Shown: in pieces, positions 24,807 through 32,893 of the stretch
Layout: each line of letters opens with the position of its first letter
How positions within the stretch are numbered: the stretch's first letter is position 1
NCBI RefSeq assembly: GCF_009848495.1
Contig: NZ_WWEP01000032.1
Coordinates: 1 to 33,058, forward strand
DNA: 33,058 nt
Direction of reading: 5' to 3'
Origin: Flavobacterium sp. MK4S-17
GTDB taxonomy: Bacteria; Bacteroidota; Bacteroidia; Flavobacteriales; Flavobacteriaceae
Notes under the pieces: model-generated
What the model was told of the DNA's origin: nothing
What the model saw: the letters and a program-made list of their open reading frames with translations, nothing else
Database searches by the model: none
Made by a program: the position numbers and the translations under genes

Positions 24807-26348
24807 TTAATTTCTTACATATTTTCTAAATGATCTTATCATTTCAAAAACTCCAATTCCAATTAATATTCTGGCAATAAGGTCAACAAAAGCACTCCAA
24901 TTTCCTAATTCTATTTTAGAATCTTTCATAAAATCTATTCTGTGCAAGGGATTGATGAATTCCCAGAAATAAGGTAATAGCTCATGTAAAAAATAATTTT
25001 TTCCATTCTCAGATATATCTATTTGTATATTATCTAACGATAATAAAAATAAACAATACAATGGAAAAGCAATAATAAATATAGTTATCAGCATAGCCCT
25101 AATCCAGTTACTTCCATGATTGCTATAAAATTGTGATACTAGAATTGCAGACAGTGATCCGATTTTATGTATAGATAATTTTTCTGCAGCTATTTTTTTA
25201 TATAGGTTATTTTGAGCAGCTTTATAATATTCAATTCTGTCATGTAAGTTGTTTTGTCTAGTTGCAGAAGTATATAAATCGTTGTATAAATTTAATCCGT
25301 CGGAAAAAGTCCAAGGCTTTTGGTTTACAGGAAAAAATGTATTAACAAGCTTTATATTAGATAAATCACTTGATAAAATTAAAAGATCATAATTAGATAA
25401 ATTTATACCTTTTAATTCCATACTTCCTAATGAACAATATTTAATAGCAAGATTTGGTTTATTGCCTGCATCTTTTGTAATGAAAATTTCTCTAAAAAAA
25501 TGAGCAAATACATATTGTTTAATATTAATGGTAGTGGTTATATTATTATAAAATTGGAGGAAGGTTTTAATTTTAGAACTGTATTTAACTTGATCAACTA
25601 TTTCATTTTTTATTTCTGTATCATGTGTATTTTGAATGATATAGTCGAGGCTGGGAAATTTTAGTCCTATAATATTTTCTGTTTGCAAGTCAGTTAAATA
25701 AAATTTTCCATCATTATTTATATTATCAAATAATATTTCGAAATTTCTGATATTTTTAAAGTTGATTCTCGAGTTAGAATTAAAATCACCCTTAATTTCT
25801 AATAGTTTTATTATAGATTCTTCAGCGGTTACATAAGCACCAATAAAACTGCTTAACTTAAAATATTCAATAAAAGTAAATGCTCCGTTAATTTTTAAAT
25901 GAGTTTTTTCATTTAATGCATTATATGTGAAATTTTTATAAATTCCGCCTTTTATTAAAATATCACTTTTGACATTACATTTGTCAATCGAGATGCTTTC
26001 AGTTTGAACATTTAATATATTTATTCCTTCATTAAATTCACAATTAATGAATATTAAGCCTCTAACTGATCCATCATAAATTGTAAATTCATGTTGAAAA
26101 CTACAGTTTTTAAACCATAGCATTTGCTTAAATTCTGCACCATTAATATCAATCTTTTTAAAGTTGCTTCTATCAATTACAACATTTTCTATATAACTTT
26201 CACCATATCCAAATTTTATATCATCTATATCAATTTTTTCAAATACTTTTAAAAGGCCATAATCTGCTATATGCTCTTTAGCAGCTTCACTGTATGGATT
26301 GCTTATTAATTTCTTAAATGTTTGTTCGTCTAAAATAGAATTTTCCAT
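24807..26348 (-). CDS. Membrane-anchored pentapeptide/beta-helix-like protein, unknown function
   Basis: A 513-residue protein without a recognised name. Residues about 35-380 read as irregular right-handed beta-helix or pentapeptide-like repeats, with short strands and Asn/Ile-rich turns such as FKNCSFQHEF, LIFINCEFNEG, ISIDKCNVKSDILIKGG, MELKGINLSNYDLLIL and SDLSNIKLVNTFF. Next comes a helical segment (LYNDLYTSATRQNNLHDRIEYYKAAQNNLYKKIAAEKL). The C-terminus has at least one clear membrane span (AMLITIFIIAFPLYCLFLLSL) and a second hydrophobic stretch (LIARILIGIGVFEMI). The order repeats, YYKAAQ-type helix, (NHGSNWIR), membrane spans resembles pentapeptide proteins with an ion-channel-like C-terminus. 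The gene is visibly more AT-rich than rsmI and recJ on either side, which suggests acquisition. Divergent from recJ. Confidence 0.7.
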   Translation of the reverse strand: MENSILDEQTFKKLISNPYSEAAKEHIADYGLLKVFEKIDIDDIKFGYGESYIENVVIDRSNFKKIDINGAEFKQMLWFKNCSFQHEFTIYDGSVRGLIFINCEFNEGINILNVQTESISIDKCNVKSDILIKGGIYKNFTYNALNEKTHLKINGAFTFIEYFKLSSFIGAYVTAEESIIKLLEIKGDFNSNSRINFKNIRNFEILFDNINNDGKFYLTDLQTENIIGLKFPSLDYIIQNTHDTEIKNEIVDQVKYSSKIKTFLQFYNNITTTINIKQYVFAHFFREIFITKDAGNKPNLAIKYCSLGSMELKGINLSNYDLLILSSDLSNIKLVNTFFPVNQKPWTFSDGLNLYNDLYTSATRQNNLHDRIEYYKAAQNNLYKKIAAEKLSIHKIGSLSAILVSQFYSNHGSNWIRAMLITIFIIAFPLYCLFLLSLDNIQIDISENGKNYFLHELLPYFWEFINPLHRIDFMKDSKIELGNWSAFVDLIARILIGIGVFEMIRSFRKYVRN

Positions 26349-26358
26349 AGAAGCCTTT

Positions 26359-26387
26359 TTTGCAAATACTAAATTAAACTATTTTTG
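26359..26387 (+). promoter_or_regulatory. Bacteroidota-type promoter for recJ
   Basis: TTTG (26359-26362), a 17-bp spacer and TATTTTTG (26380-26387) fit the -33/-7 consensus with the same spacing as the yceD promoter. The -7 box ends 14 bases before the recJ start, so the leader is very short. Confidence 0.7.
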
Positions 26388-26401
26388 TTCTAAACATAAC
26401 C

Positions 26402-28096
26402 ATGCGCTGGACACTAAAACCACAACCCGAGATACATAAAATACAACACCTTGCCCAAGCCCTTAATGTAGATGATATTATTGCCACACTTTTAGTACAG
26501 CGCGGTATTGAAACATTTGAACAGGCTAAGCAGTTTTTTCGCCCGTCATTAAATGACCTGCACGACCCTTACCTCATGCAGGATATGGACAAGGCAGTGC
26601 AGCGCATTGAAACCGCTATTGCCAACGGCGAAAACATTTTGGTTTTTGGCGATTATGATGTAGATGGTACTACGGCTGTTTCGCTCATGTCGTCGTACTT
26701 AAAAACTATCTATCCTAATATTGATACTTACATACCCGACCGTTATGCTGAAGGCTACGGCGTTTCTTTTCAGGGAATTGACTATGCCGATGATAACGGC
26801 TGCTCGCTCATAATTGCGTTAGACTGTGGTATAAAATCGGTTGACAAAGTAGCCTATGCTAAAAACAAGGGTATCGACTTTATAATTTGCGACCACCATC
26901 GTCCCGGGGATACACTGCCGGATGCCGTTGCCATACTCGACTCTAAGCGTCCGGACTGCAATTATCCTTACAAAGAACTTTGCGGCTGCGGGGTAGGGTT
27001 TAAGCTGATACAGGCACTGGCAGCTAACAGGGGACAGGGAATAAGCAACCTTATTCCTTACCTTGACCTTGTGGCTACTGCTATAGCGGCCGATATTGTA
27101 CCCATTACAGGTGAAAACCGAATATTGGCCAGTTTCGGGCTTAAAGTAATTAATGCAAATCCGAGGCCTGGCATTAAAGCACTTATCCAGAACCTAAAAA
27201 AAGATAAACTAAGCATAAGTGATGTTGTATTTGTGGTTGCGCCGCGTATTAATGCAGCCGGACGTATAAAGCATGGCAAGCACGCTGTTGCCCTGCTTAC
27301 TGAATTTGATTTAAGCCAGGCAGAGGAATTTGCCACACAGATTGAGGGGCTTAATGCCGACAGGAAAGACCTTGACAAGCAAATTACAAAAGAAGCATTG
27401 CAACAGATTGAGCAAAACAGTGAGCAGAAAAAATTTACAACAGTTGTATATCATGAAAGCTGGCATAAGGGGGTTATAGGCATAGTGGCATCCCGCCTTA
27501 TTGAAACCTATTACAGGCCCACGCTGGTTTTTACCAAAAGCGGCGATAAGCTGGCAGCTTCGGCACGTTCGGTAAAAGATTTTGATATTTATAATGCACT
27601 CGAAGCCTGCGCCGACCATTTGGAACAGTTTGGCGGTCATATGTATGCAGCAGGATTAACCCTGAAAGAAGAACAGTTTCAAGATTTTAAAAACAGGTTC
27701 GAAGCAGTAGTGTCACAGACTATTCATCCGGATTTGCTTACTCCCGAAATTACGATTGATGCTGAAATAAACCTAAATGATATAACCCCTAAATTTTTCA
27801 GGATATTAAAACAGTTTGAACCCTTTGGCCCCGGCAACATGACACCTGTTTTTTTAACCAGGCAGCTAAAAGATTCAGGGCATGGAAAGCCCATTGGTGC
27901 AGATGAAAGTCACTTGAGGCTGTTTATCCGCCAAGAGGATTCCGAAGGGTTTGGTGCCATAGGCTTTGGACTGGCAGCAAAAAAAGACCTGGCATGCAAT
28001 GGCGGCTATTTTGATGCGGTATATTCGGTTGAGGAAAATATATGGAACGGGCAGTCATCGCTACAACTTCGTCTTAGGGACATACGATGTGAATAA
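26402..28096 (+). CDS. recJ: Single-stranded-DNA-specific exonuclease RecJ
   Basis: 5'-to-3' exonuclease on single-stranded DNA in recombination and mismatch or base-excision repair. The 564 residues fit the family. The DHH phosphoesterase core shows VFGDYDVDGTTA (metal ligands Asp84, Asp86, Asp88), ALDCGIKS and ICDHHRPGD (DHH at 164-166), followed by VAPRINAAGRIKHG. The DHHA1 domain has the substrate motif FGGHMYAAGLTL, and an OB-fold C-terminal domain follows (FEPFGPGNMTPVF). All catalytic residues I can identify are intact. It is expressed from its own promoter, divergent from the AT-rich pentapeptide-type gene. Confidence 0.96.
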   Translation: MRWTLKPQPEIHKIQHLAQALNVDDIIATLLVQRGIETFEQAKQFFRPSLNDLHDPYLMQDMDKAVQRIETAIANGENILVFGDYDVDGTTAVSLMSSYLKTIYPNIDTYIPDRYAEGYGVSFQGIDYADDNGCSLIIALDCGIKSVDKVAYAKNKGIDFIICDHHRPGDTLPDAVAILDSKRPDCNYPYKELCGCGVGFKLIQALAANRGQGISNLIPYLDLVATAIAADIVPITGENRILASFGLKVINANPRPGIKALIQNLKKDKLSISDVVFVVAPRINAAGRIKHGKHAVALLTEFDLSQAEEFATQIEGLNADRKDLDKQITKEALQQIEQNSEQKKFTTVVYHESWHKGVIGIVASRLIETYYRPTLVFTKSGDKLAASARSVKDFDIYNALEACADHLEQFGGHMYAAGLTLKEEQFQDFKNRFEAVVSQTIHPDLLTPEITIDAEINLNDITPKFFRILKQFEPFGPGNMTPVFLTRQLKDSGHGKPIGADESHLRLFIRQEDSEGFGAIGFGLAAKKDLACNGGYFDAVYSVEENIWNGQSSLQLRLRDIRCE

Positions 28097-28145
28097 AATT
28101 ACAAAAACTCCGCTATTTAATTTAGAATGATTTTAAATAATAATG

Positions 28146-28153
28146 TATTTTTG
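28146..28153 (+). promoter_or_regulatory. Probable -7 promoter element for the small gene at 28170
   Basis: TATTTTTG matches TAnnTTTG. Its position inside the first codons of the longer possible frame (28143) argues that the true start is the ATG at 28170. Confidence 0.5.
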
Positions 28154-28169
28154 TTTAAAAATCATTTCC

Positions 28170-28508
28170 ATGAAGGAGATTCAACAAATTTACCATAACG
28201 ATTTTGGAGTAGCATTTTACTGGATAAAAGATAACTGCGTGCTAACAGAAAGGATACAGGTTATTTTCCGGGAAACAGGGTTTTACCTTTCGGAATTTCA
28301 GTTACAGGAGTTTGTAGCTATTATGCAATCCACATGCAGTGATATTACCTGTTCGGGCTGCTGCCGTAAATTTCTCCTGAAAACACCAGTACAGGAAATT
28401 GATCTCGCAGTATCTGTAAACGAACTCCGACAAATAAAAGATTTAGTAGAAGGGGCATTATTTCACATAAGTCTGAACCATTACCTTAAAGATATATGTA
28501 AAAATTAG
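28170..28508 (+). CDS. Small Cys-containing protein, DUF6686-like
   Basis: A 112-residue cytoplasmic protein from ATG 28170. The frame is open to 28143, but that ATG lies in a promoter box. The central CSDITCSGCCRKFLLKTP carries four cysteines in a compact C-x4-C-x2-CC pattern, suggestive of a metal site. The C-terminus has the helix VSVNELRQIKDLVEGALFHISLNHYL. This layout, a short beta-rich start (IQVIFRETGFYLSEFQLQEF), a cysteine motif and an NELRQIKDLVE helix, resembles the small Bacteroidota DUF6686 family as I recall it. No function is known. It is transcribed with recJ or from its own promoter and is followed at once by a hairpin terminator. Confidence 0.65.
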   Translation: MKEIQQIYHNDFGVAFYWIKDNCVLTERIQVIFRETGFYLSEFQLQEFVAIMQSTCSDITCSGCCRKFLLKTPVQEIDLAVSVNELRQIKDLVEGALFHISLNHYLKDICKN

Positions 28509-28514
28509 CCTGAA

Positions 28515-28539
28515 AAAAAGCCACCTACAAGGTGGCTTT
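28515..28539. terminator. Terminator hairpin, left copy of a 25-bp repeat bracketing the island
   Basis: AAAGCCACCT (28517-28526) and AGGTGGCTTT (28530-28539) form a perfect stem with an ACA loop. The hairpin sits between the stops of convergent genes (28508 and 28542), so it probably ends both. The same 25 bases recur at 32996-33020. Confidence 0.8.
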
Positions 28540-28541
28540 GG

Positions 28542-29123
28542 TTATACAAAATATAACTGTATTGTTTTATATAGTTGCCATTTACCGTTTTGGTTTATGT
28601 AAATAAGTAATAACCCGCCATCTGTTTCGCTTTCAGTTTTAATAAGAGCATACTTTTTGTCCTCCCTTATTACTGGTAGTGAAACAGCCAATTTATTTCC
28701 TATGCCTATCCCTGTTTTTTCCTGATTATTAATATTTATACTTTCAGAATATTTTTGATTATCAAATAACAAGACGTTAATACCTGAAAAATCCCTGTTG
28801 CTCCATTGGTTTTTTTCGTAAATAGTAAAGCTATTTCCAAAAATTTCAGTTATCTCATCATTGGTTAACTTCTCTGCCATTACCAGCCATTGCTTTAAAT
28901 CATTCACTTTTTCAAGAAACAGAATTTCTTTATTTAAAATTAGAGAGTCTTTAATCTGTAATTTCAGATAATCGGAATTGGGATGTCTTTTTTGGTAGTC
29001 AGCTAATGTTATATATAAAAGCTTTTCCGTATTATCCTCTGGTATTCTTTTTGAACCACATGAAAATAACAGGCTTAAAGTAATTATACTGCAAAATTTA
29101 ATTATTTGGTTTAGTATTCGCAT
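28542..29123 (-). CDS. Hypothetical lipoprotein
   Basis: A 193-residue protein of unknown family. A type II signal peptide is clear: MRILNQIIK, a hydrophobic core, then the lipobox LLFSC with Cys22, so it is an envelope lipoprotein. The mature part is polar and mixed alpha/beta (YITLADYQKRHPNSDYLKL, then ELTNDEITEIFGNSFTIYEKN). It ends in strands (YALIKTESETDGGLLLIYINQNGKWQLYKTIQLYFV), a C-terminus of the kind seen in small surface proteins. The gene is AT-rich like the rest of the island. It shares a terminator with the DUF6686-like gene. It may be the last gene of the island's transcription unit. Confidence 0.65.
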   Translation of the reverse strand: MRILNQIIKFCSIITLSLLFSCGSKRIPEDNTEKLLYITLADYQKRHPNSDYLKLQIKDSLILNKEILFLEKVNDLKQWLVMAEKLTNDEITEIFGNSFTIYEKNQWSNRDFSGINVLLFDNQKYSESININNQEKTGIGIGNKLAVSLPVIREDKKYALIKTESETDGGLLLIYINQNGKWQLYKTIQLYFV

Positions 29124-29140
29124 ATTAGTTTTTCAAAAAT

Positions 29141-29295
29141 TCATTTTATACTTTGCTGTTTATAAAAATCTATTTTGATGTCCAAATATTCTATTACTTT
29201 TTTAATTAGCTTAATAAGAAATATAAATAGTATTATAAAGGCTAATATCAATATGAAATATATAATAAGAGGAATTAATGTTACAAAATCTTCAT
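29141..29295 (-). pseudogene. Small membrane protein with a frame disruption right after its ATG
   Basis: On the minus strand, reading back from the TGA at 29141-29143, the frame is open to 29305. It encodes a strongly hydrophobic span (FVTLIPLIIYFILILAFIIL) followed by a basic, amphipathic tail (IKLIKKVIEYLDIKIDFY), the typical look of a small single-span Bacteroidota membrane protein. It has no ATG in frame. An ATG at 29293-29295 is out of frame by one base: it is followed by only two A residues before the GAT codon, and a third A would give a 50-residue protein starting MKDFVTLIP. So this is either a single-base deletion (pseudogene) or an assembly homopolymer error. A TTG at 29249-29251 could still start a 36-residue form. 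Confidence 0.45.
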
Positions 29296-29343
29296 ATCTT
29301 AATAATTATATCTTTAAAATCAGAGTTGAATTGATTTCAGAAA

Positions 29344-30084
29344 TTATTTTAAATGAATAGAATAAAGTTTACTTACTATCATGATGCCTTTCAGCATTTC
29401 CGAATATTCCAATACTTCTAATGGATAATACTTTTTGAGTATCTGTTTTTCTTTTACTATAGGGTGATACTGGCATAAAATCCTGTCAGTTACCCAAAGC
29501 TCTCTGTAAAAATTTAATTCTTCAGAAAAATCGGTCTGCTCTGTACATAAGTAAATAATCTTGAAACATTTAAAACCGCCGATAAGTCGCGTTTCATTCC
29601 TAAATTCCTTTATGTATTTAATCTTTATGTCAGAATAGGCATATGGTCTTTTAAGATAAAATGTGGTTGAATCTTTTTTTGCCAGCATTTCCGTTTGGCC
29701 TGATAACTTATTAATTACAGTGTAATCACCTATAATTTTATCATCCAAAGTTGTGAATTCAACAATTAAAGAATCGCGAAAAATGTGATGTTGTCGAACA
29801 GGATGGCCATCTTTGCTTATAATACTTTTTTTTGCATCTTCTTTTGTGATAGCAAGCCAAAGGCTATCTGTTTCGAGCCCGGATGCTCTCCTTTCGTCTA
29901 TTGCTGAATGTTGCACTAACTGCAAAAAATTATCAATTGATTTTTGGAATACATCTTCATTAACCATTATTTCTTCTTTGTTAAAAACAATGTTTCCAAC
30001 ATTAGGCACAATAGGCTTGCTTTGTTGTGCTATACAAGCAGTCGTGAAAACGATTGATATTAATTTAATAATTAAATATTTCAT
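29344..30084 (-). CDS. Secreted protein, GLPGLI-family-like
   Basis: A 246-residue protein with a Sec signal peptide (MKYLIIKLISIVFTTACIAQ). The mature part has an early helical region (VFQKSIDNFLQLVQHSAIDERRASG), then strands. Its second half contains FRNETRLIGGFKCFKIIYLC and then RELWVTDRI. That order (an IxGFKCxK strand, an acidic turn and a WVT-x-x-I strand) resembles the GLPGLI family of Bacteroidota secreted proteins, although the GLPG motif itself is not present. The end is KGIMIVSKLYSIHLK. Function is unknown. It begins 27 bases after the immunity-like gene, so it is probably in the same unit, and it shares the island's AT-rich composition. Confidence 0.6.
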   Translation of the reverse strand: MKYLIIKLISIVFTTACIAQQSKPIVPNVGNIVFNKEEIMVNEDVFQKSIDNFLQLVQHSAIDERRASGLETDSLWLAITKEDAKKSIISKDGHPVRQHHIFRDSLIVEFTTLDDKIIGDYTVINKLSGQTEMLAKKDSTTFYLKRPYAYSDIKIKYIKEFRNETRLIGGFKCFKIIYLCTEQTDFSEELNFYRELWVTDRILCQYHPIVKEKQILKKYYPLEVLEYSEMLKGIMIVSKLYSIHLK

Positions 30085-30111
30085 TCTAAAAAATTAAGTT
30101 GATTACTTTAA

Positions 30112-30840
30112 CTATGATTTACCATATATCTGTTCACGTGGCCCGCCTGGTGCCAGCCACTCGCTAAGTGATAATTCTATAGGCTGAAATTCAATACCTG
30201 TACAACCTGCATCTTCTATTTCTTTTTTTAGCTTCTCACTTACTATATATTTTACTCCTCCTTCTACATTAATTAGTGTAAAAAAATCTTCATTTGCACG
30301 CGGTAGTATTTTTACCTTTTTTATAAATAAATTACCTGTTTTTTTAGAGTTATATTCTTCCCTTTTTTTTATAAAAGAATCCATATTTGAGATTTTTTCT
30401 TCAATTAAATAAGTACCCCCTTCTGCTTTTCTTCTTCTAGAAAAAATTTCTGAATTATAATAATCGATAAGGTCTAATCTTATGTTATAGGCATTCATTA
30501 CCCAATAATCAGGAATAATATCTGTTCTATGAATTATTGGCGACTGAAAAAATTGAATACCGGATTTGCAGTATTTTTCTATAATCTTTCTCAATTTACT
30601 ACTTATTAAGAGTTTTCTGGTAAAGCCCATCCCTGTTACATCAATCAAATCAGTTAATTTTGATTTGGGAGAAAGAATAGCATTCGAAACTATAGGCTCA
30701 AAATCTATTTTTTCATTATGTACATGCTCTATAAAATGTGGTTCATTCCAAACATCACAATTATATTTTATTGATTTTGTCTGAGGATGATTTCCTAAAG
30801 TTCTAATATTAAGTGAATGGTTGATAAAGTAATAATTCAT
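30112..30840 (-). CDS. Imm11/DUF1629-like immunity protein
   Basis: A 242-residue cytoplasmic protein (no signal peptide), probably the immunity partner of the AHH toxin. Its ATG (30840) lies 3 bases after the toxin stop. The middle shows GFTRKLLISSKLRKIIEKY, IQFFQSPIIHR and DYWVMNAYNIRLDLIDYYNSEIF. The C-terminal module has INVEGGVKYIVSEKLKKEIE followed by AGCTGIEFQPIELSLSEW. The order S-x-K-L-R-x-I then a VSEKLKxxIExAGxxGxEFxP end matches what I know of the Imm11 (DUF1629) family, one of the common partners of polymorphic toxins. Cytoplasmic location suits protection against a nuclease. Composition is markedly more AT-rich than the toxin gene. Neither its binding nor its protection is shown by sequence. 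Confidence 0.7.
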   Translation of the reverse strand: MNYYFINHSLNIRTLGNHPQTKSIKYNCDVWNEPHFIEHVHNEKIDFEPIVSNAILSPKSKLTDLIDVTGMGFTRKLLISSKLRKIIEKYCKSGIQFFQSPIIHRTDIIPDYWVMNAYNIRLDLIDYYNSEIFSRRRKAEGGTYLIEEKISNMDSFIKKREEYNSKKTGNLFIKKVKILPRANEDFFTLINVEGGVKYIVSEKLKKEIEDAGCTGIEFQPIELSLSEWLAPGGPREQIYGKS

Positions 30841-30843
30841 GAT

Positions 30844-32841
30844 TTAAAAAACAAGATTATTAATATGAGTATTAGGATTGGTTAAAATTGCATGTCTTAT
30901 ATCTTGAATGATATCCATAACTTCATTATAAGCTTCCTCAGCAGTGGCGTTAGGTGAAATATCATTAAGTCTGGCTATAACCATATTGTCATAATTGCTA
31001 TGGCTTCCCCTATGAACTGAGGTGTTTAAAGGAATGCCGTTTATAGCCTCATTCATGTGGAAAGCATTACTGGAGCCTGCTGCTTTTTGTATAGCAGGAT
31101 GGTTACTTTTACCCCATGGGATAATATGGTGTGCCTGCCGCGAGTCTCCTTTTGCTAATTTTAAAATTTTTCTTAATTGGCTTCTGTTACCAAATGTATA
31201 AAGATTTTGTGCGTTTTTATGCCATATTAAAGTGGTTTTAACTGCAGGAGTTATCGCAATGGTTTTTTTTGCTAGTTTTACGGTTGTTGCTCCTATACCT
31301 GCCACAGGTATCATAGCGGTAAAACTTAGAGTAGCATTTAACCCATCTCCTTCAATAGTGTAAATTATTCCATTTGTTAAATCTGCAACTTCTCCTACTA
31401 CCGGCACTAAACCCACAATATCCAAAGCAAGATGCACCATTTCTTTAGAGGCTTCCCAATAAATTTTAATATTAGACCAACCAGGGTTTTGGGTACGTAA
31501 AATAGCACACTGAATTTTAAAATAGGTAGCCCATATTGCATAATCGACTCCACCCCCTGTAGTTGCCAATTGGGTAGTCATATAAGGGCTTATTAAATCA
31601 TAATAATTTTGGTTAAATTCAGTGTTTAGGTAGTTGTTATTTGATGCAACAAGCGTCATTTTAACAGCATTAATATCTGCCTCATCATTACTGTTTAAAA
31701 CGTCAACCATTTCGTTCATTATCTCAACCCTCTCCTCAGTTAAGTCAGCATTTAAAAAATCAAGCATTTGCTGTGCTATGGCAATATTACCTTTATCCTG
31801 CATTGCAAAATCTACAAGTGAGGTAATATATTCTGCTTCACTATGCATAACGCAAAAGTCAAGTATGTTTTTAGCAAAAGCTATGCTGTCATCGGTATAA
31901 TTATGCTGCCCGTTTTTGTTTGCATTTAAAAAGTTTATTAAGGCCTCCTTTACCGGTTTATAACTAAGGGCATCTTTCTGGTAGTCGTTAAGGAGCATAT
32001 AAAAATTCTGGTAAGCAGTAAATACTATAGGTATAGGCTTTGTTATATAGCCTTTAACCGACTCAATATCCGCGGGATCCAGAGGAGGTATATTTATAGG
32101 CTGGGTAGTGCTGCCACCTCCACCGCCGCCGGTTTCACCGCCGCCCCCGCCGGGAAGGCCTTCATCTTCGGCAATTTCGATAAAAACGGTACGCGTTATT
32201 AAATAGAAGCCCGGAGGCTGCGAAGCATCACACTCATGCCACTTGTCCATATTGCCACTATGATGTTTATTTGCGCTGCAATTTACAATTACTAATTCGG
32301 TTATATTTACAAGTTGCCTTCTTGCTGCCAGTATACTTTCCGGGGTAAGTTCGGGCAAATCAGTCCATTGTACGGGGTTGCTTATCAGTGTTGGTGCACC
32401 ATTCTGTATTAAAACTTCCTCTTCCGGGGTTAAGTCATAAGTATATAATGAAGCGCTGTAGCTCCCGTCATCCTGAATGCTTAATACTAAATTTCTCAGT
32501 TTATCATCTGCCATTTCAGTATCAATAACAGGGAAGGTTAAAGAGTGGTATGCTTTTCCGTTTTCAATCATTAAAATATTGTCGGTATCAATAATAAAAC
32601 CGTAGTTCATGTTATATACATCCCTACGGGCAATAGTACCACTGTCATTATTATTATTATTATTTATCCTTTCTATTATAGCCAGTGCTTTAGGCATGGA
32701 ACGGAGTTCATCAAAAGAAATCATTTTTTCCTTGATACCACTGTCGCCTTGCCCATGTTCGTGTAGTTGCGCATCATCCGAATGGCAGCCCGTAAATAGA
32801 ATTACAAGGCATAATAAAAGAATTTTAATACTGTTTTTCAT
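30844..32841 (-). CDS. Lipoprotein polymorphic toxin with C-terminal AHH nuclease domain
   Basis: A 665-residue protein from ATG 32841, which places a signal peptide and lipobox (LLCLVILFTGC, Cys19) at the true N-terminus. The frame opens 21 codons earlier at 32904, but that start lies inside a palindrome. Domains in order are: a carrier region (40-225) starting ISFDELRSMPKAL, with a six-Asn run (60-65) and WHECD; a Gly hinge (231-243); an all-helical middle (255-470); a pretoxin-like hydrophobic segment (LDIVGLVPVVGEVADLTNG, then NATLSFTAMIPVAGIG; 472-520); and the nuclease domain (about 555-665). The nuclease has AHHIIPWGKSNHP (Ala570-His571-His572), NEAINGIPL and HRGSHSNYD (His610, His614). 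This is the AHH family of the HNH/Endo VII superfamily, with its key residues intact. It is probably a DNA-cutting effector with its immunity gene directly downstream. Confidence 0.8.
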   Translation of the reverse strand: MKNSIKILLLCLVILFTGCHSDDAQLHEHGQGDSGIKEKMISFDELRSMPKALAIIERINNNNNNDSGTIARRDVYNMNYGFIIDTDNILMIENGKAYHSLTFPVIDTEMADDKLRNLVLSIQDDGSYSASLYTYDLTPEEEVLIQNGAPTLISNPVQWTDLPELTPESILAARRQLVNITELVIVNCSANKHHSGNMDKWHECDASQPPGFYLITRTVFIEIAEDEGLPGGGGGETGGGGGGSTTQPINIPPLDPADIESVKGYITKPIPIVFTAYQNFYMLLNDYQKDALSYKPVKEALINFLNANKNGQHNYTDDSIAFAKNILDFCVMHSEAEYITSLVDFAMQDKGNIAIAQQMLDFLNADLTEERVEIMNEMVDVLNSNDEADINAVKMTLVASNNNYLNTEFNQNYYDLISPYMTTQLATTGGGVDYAIWATYFKIQCAILRTQNPGWSNIKIYWEASKEMVHLALDIVGLVPVVGEVADLTNGIIYTIEGDGLNATLSFTAMIPVAGIGATTVKLAKKTIAITPAVKTTLIWHKNAQNLYTFGNRSQLRKILKLAKGDSRQAHHIIPWGKSNHPAIQKAAGSSNAFHMNEAINGIPLNTSVHRGSHSNYDNMVIARLNDISPNATAEEAYNEVMDIIQDIRHAILTNPNTHINNLVF

Positions 32842-32893
32842 GGTTTGTAATTGGTTAAATTTTTTTCGAAAAATATCCAGATTATATAATTTT

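Noticed and set aside
29175..29360. 61-codon plus-strand frame in the gap between the lipoprotein and the GLPGLI-like gene
   Set aside because: It is antisense to the more convincing hydrophobic minus-strand frame, has no recognisable domain, and runs into the 3' end of the gene at 29344.
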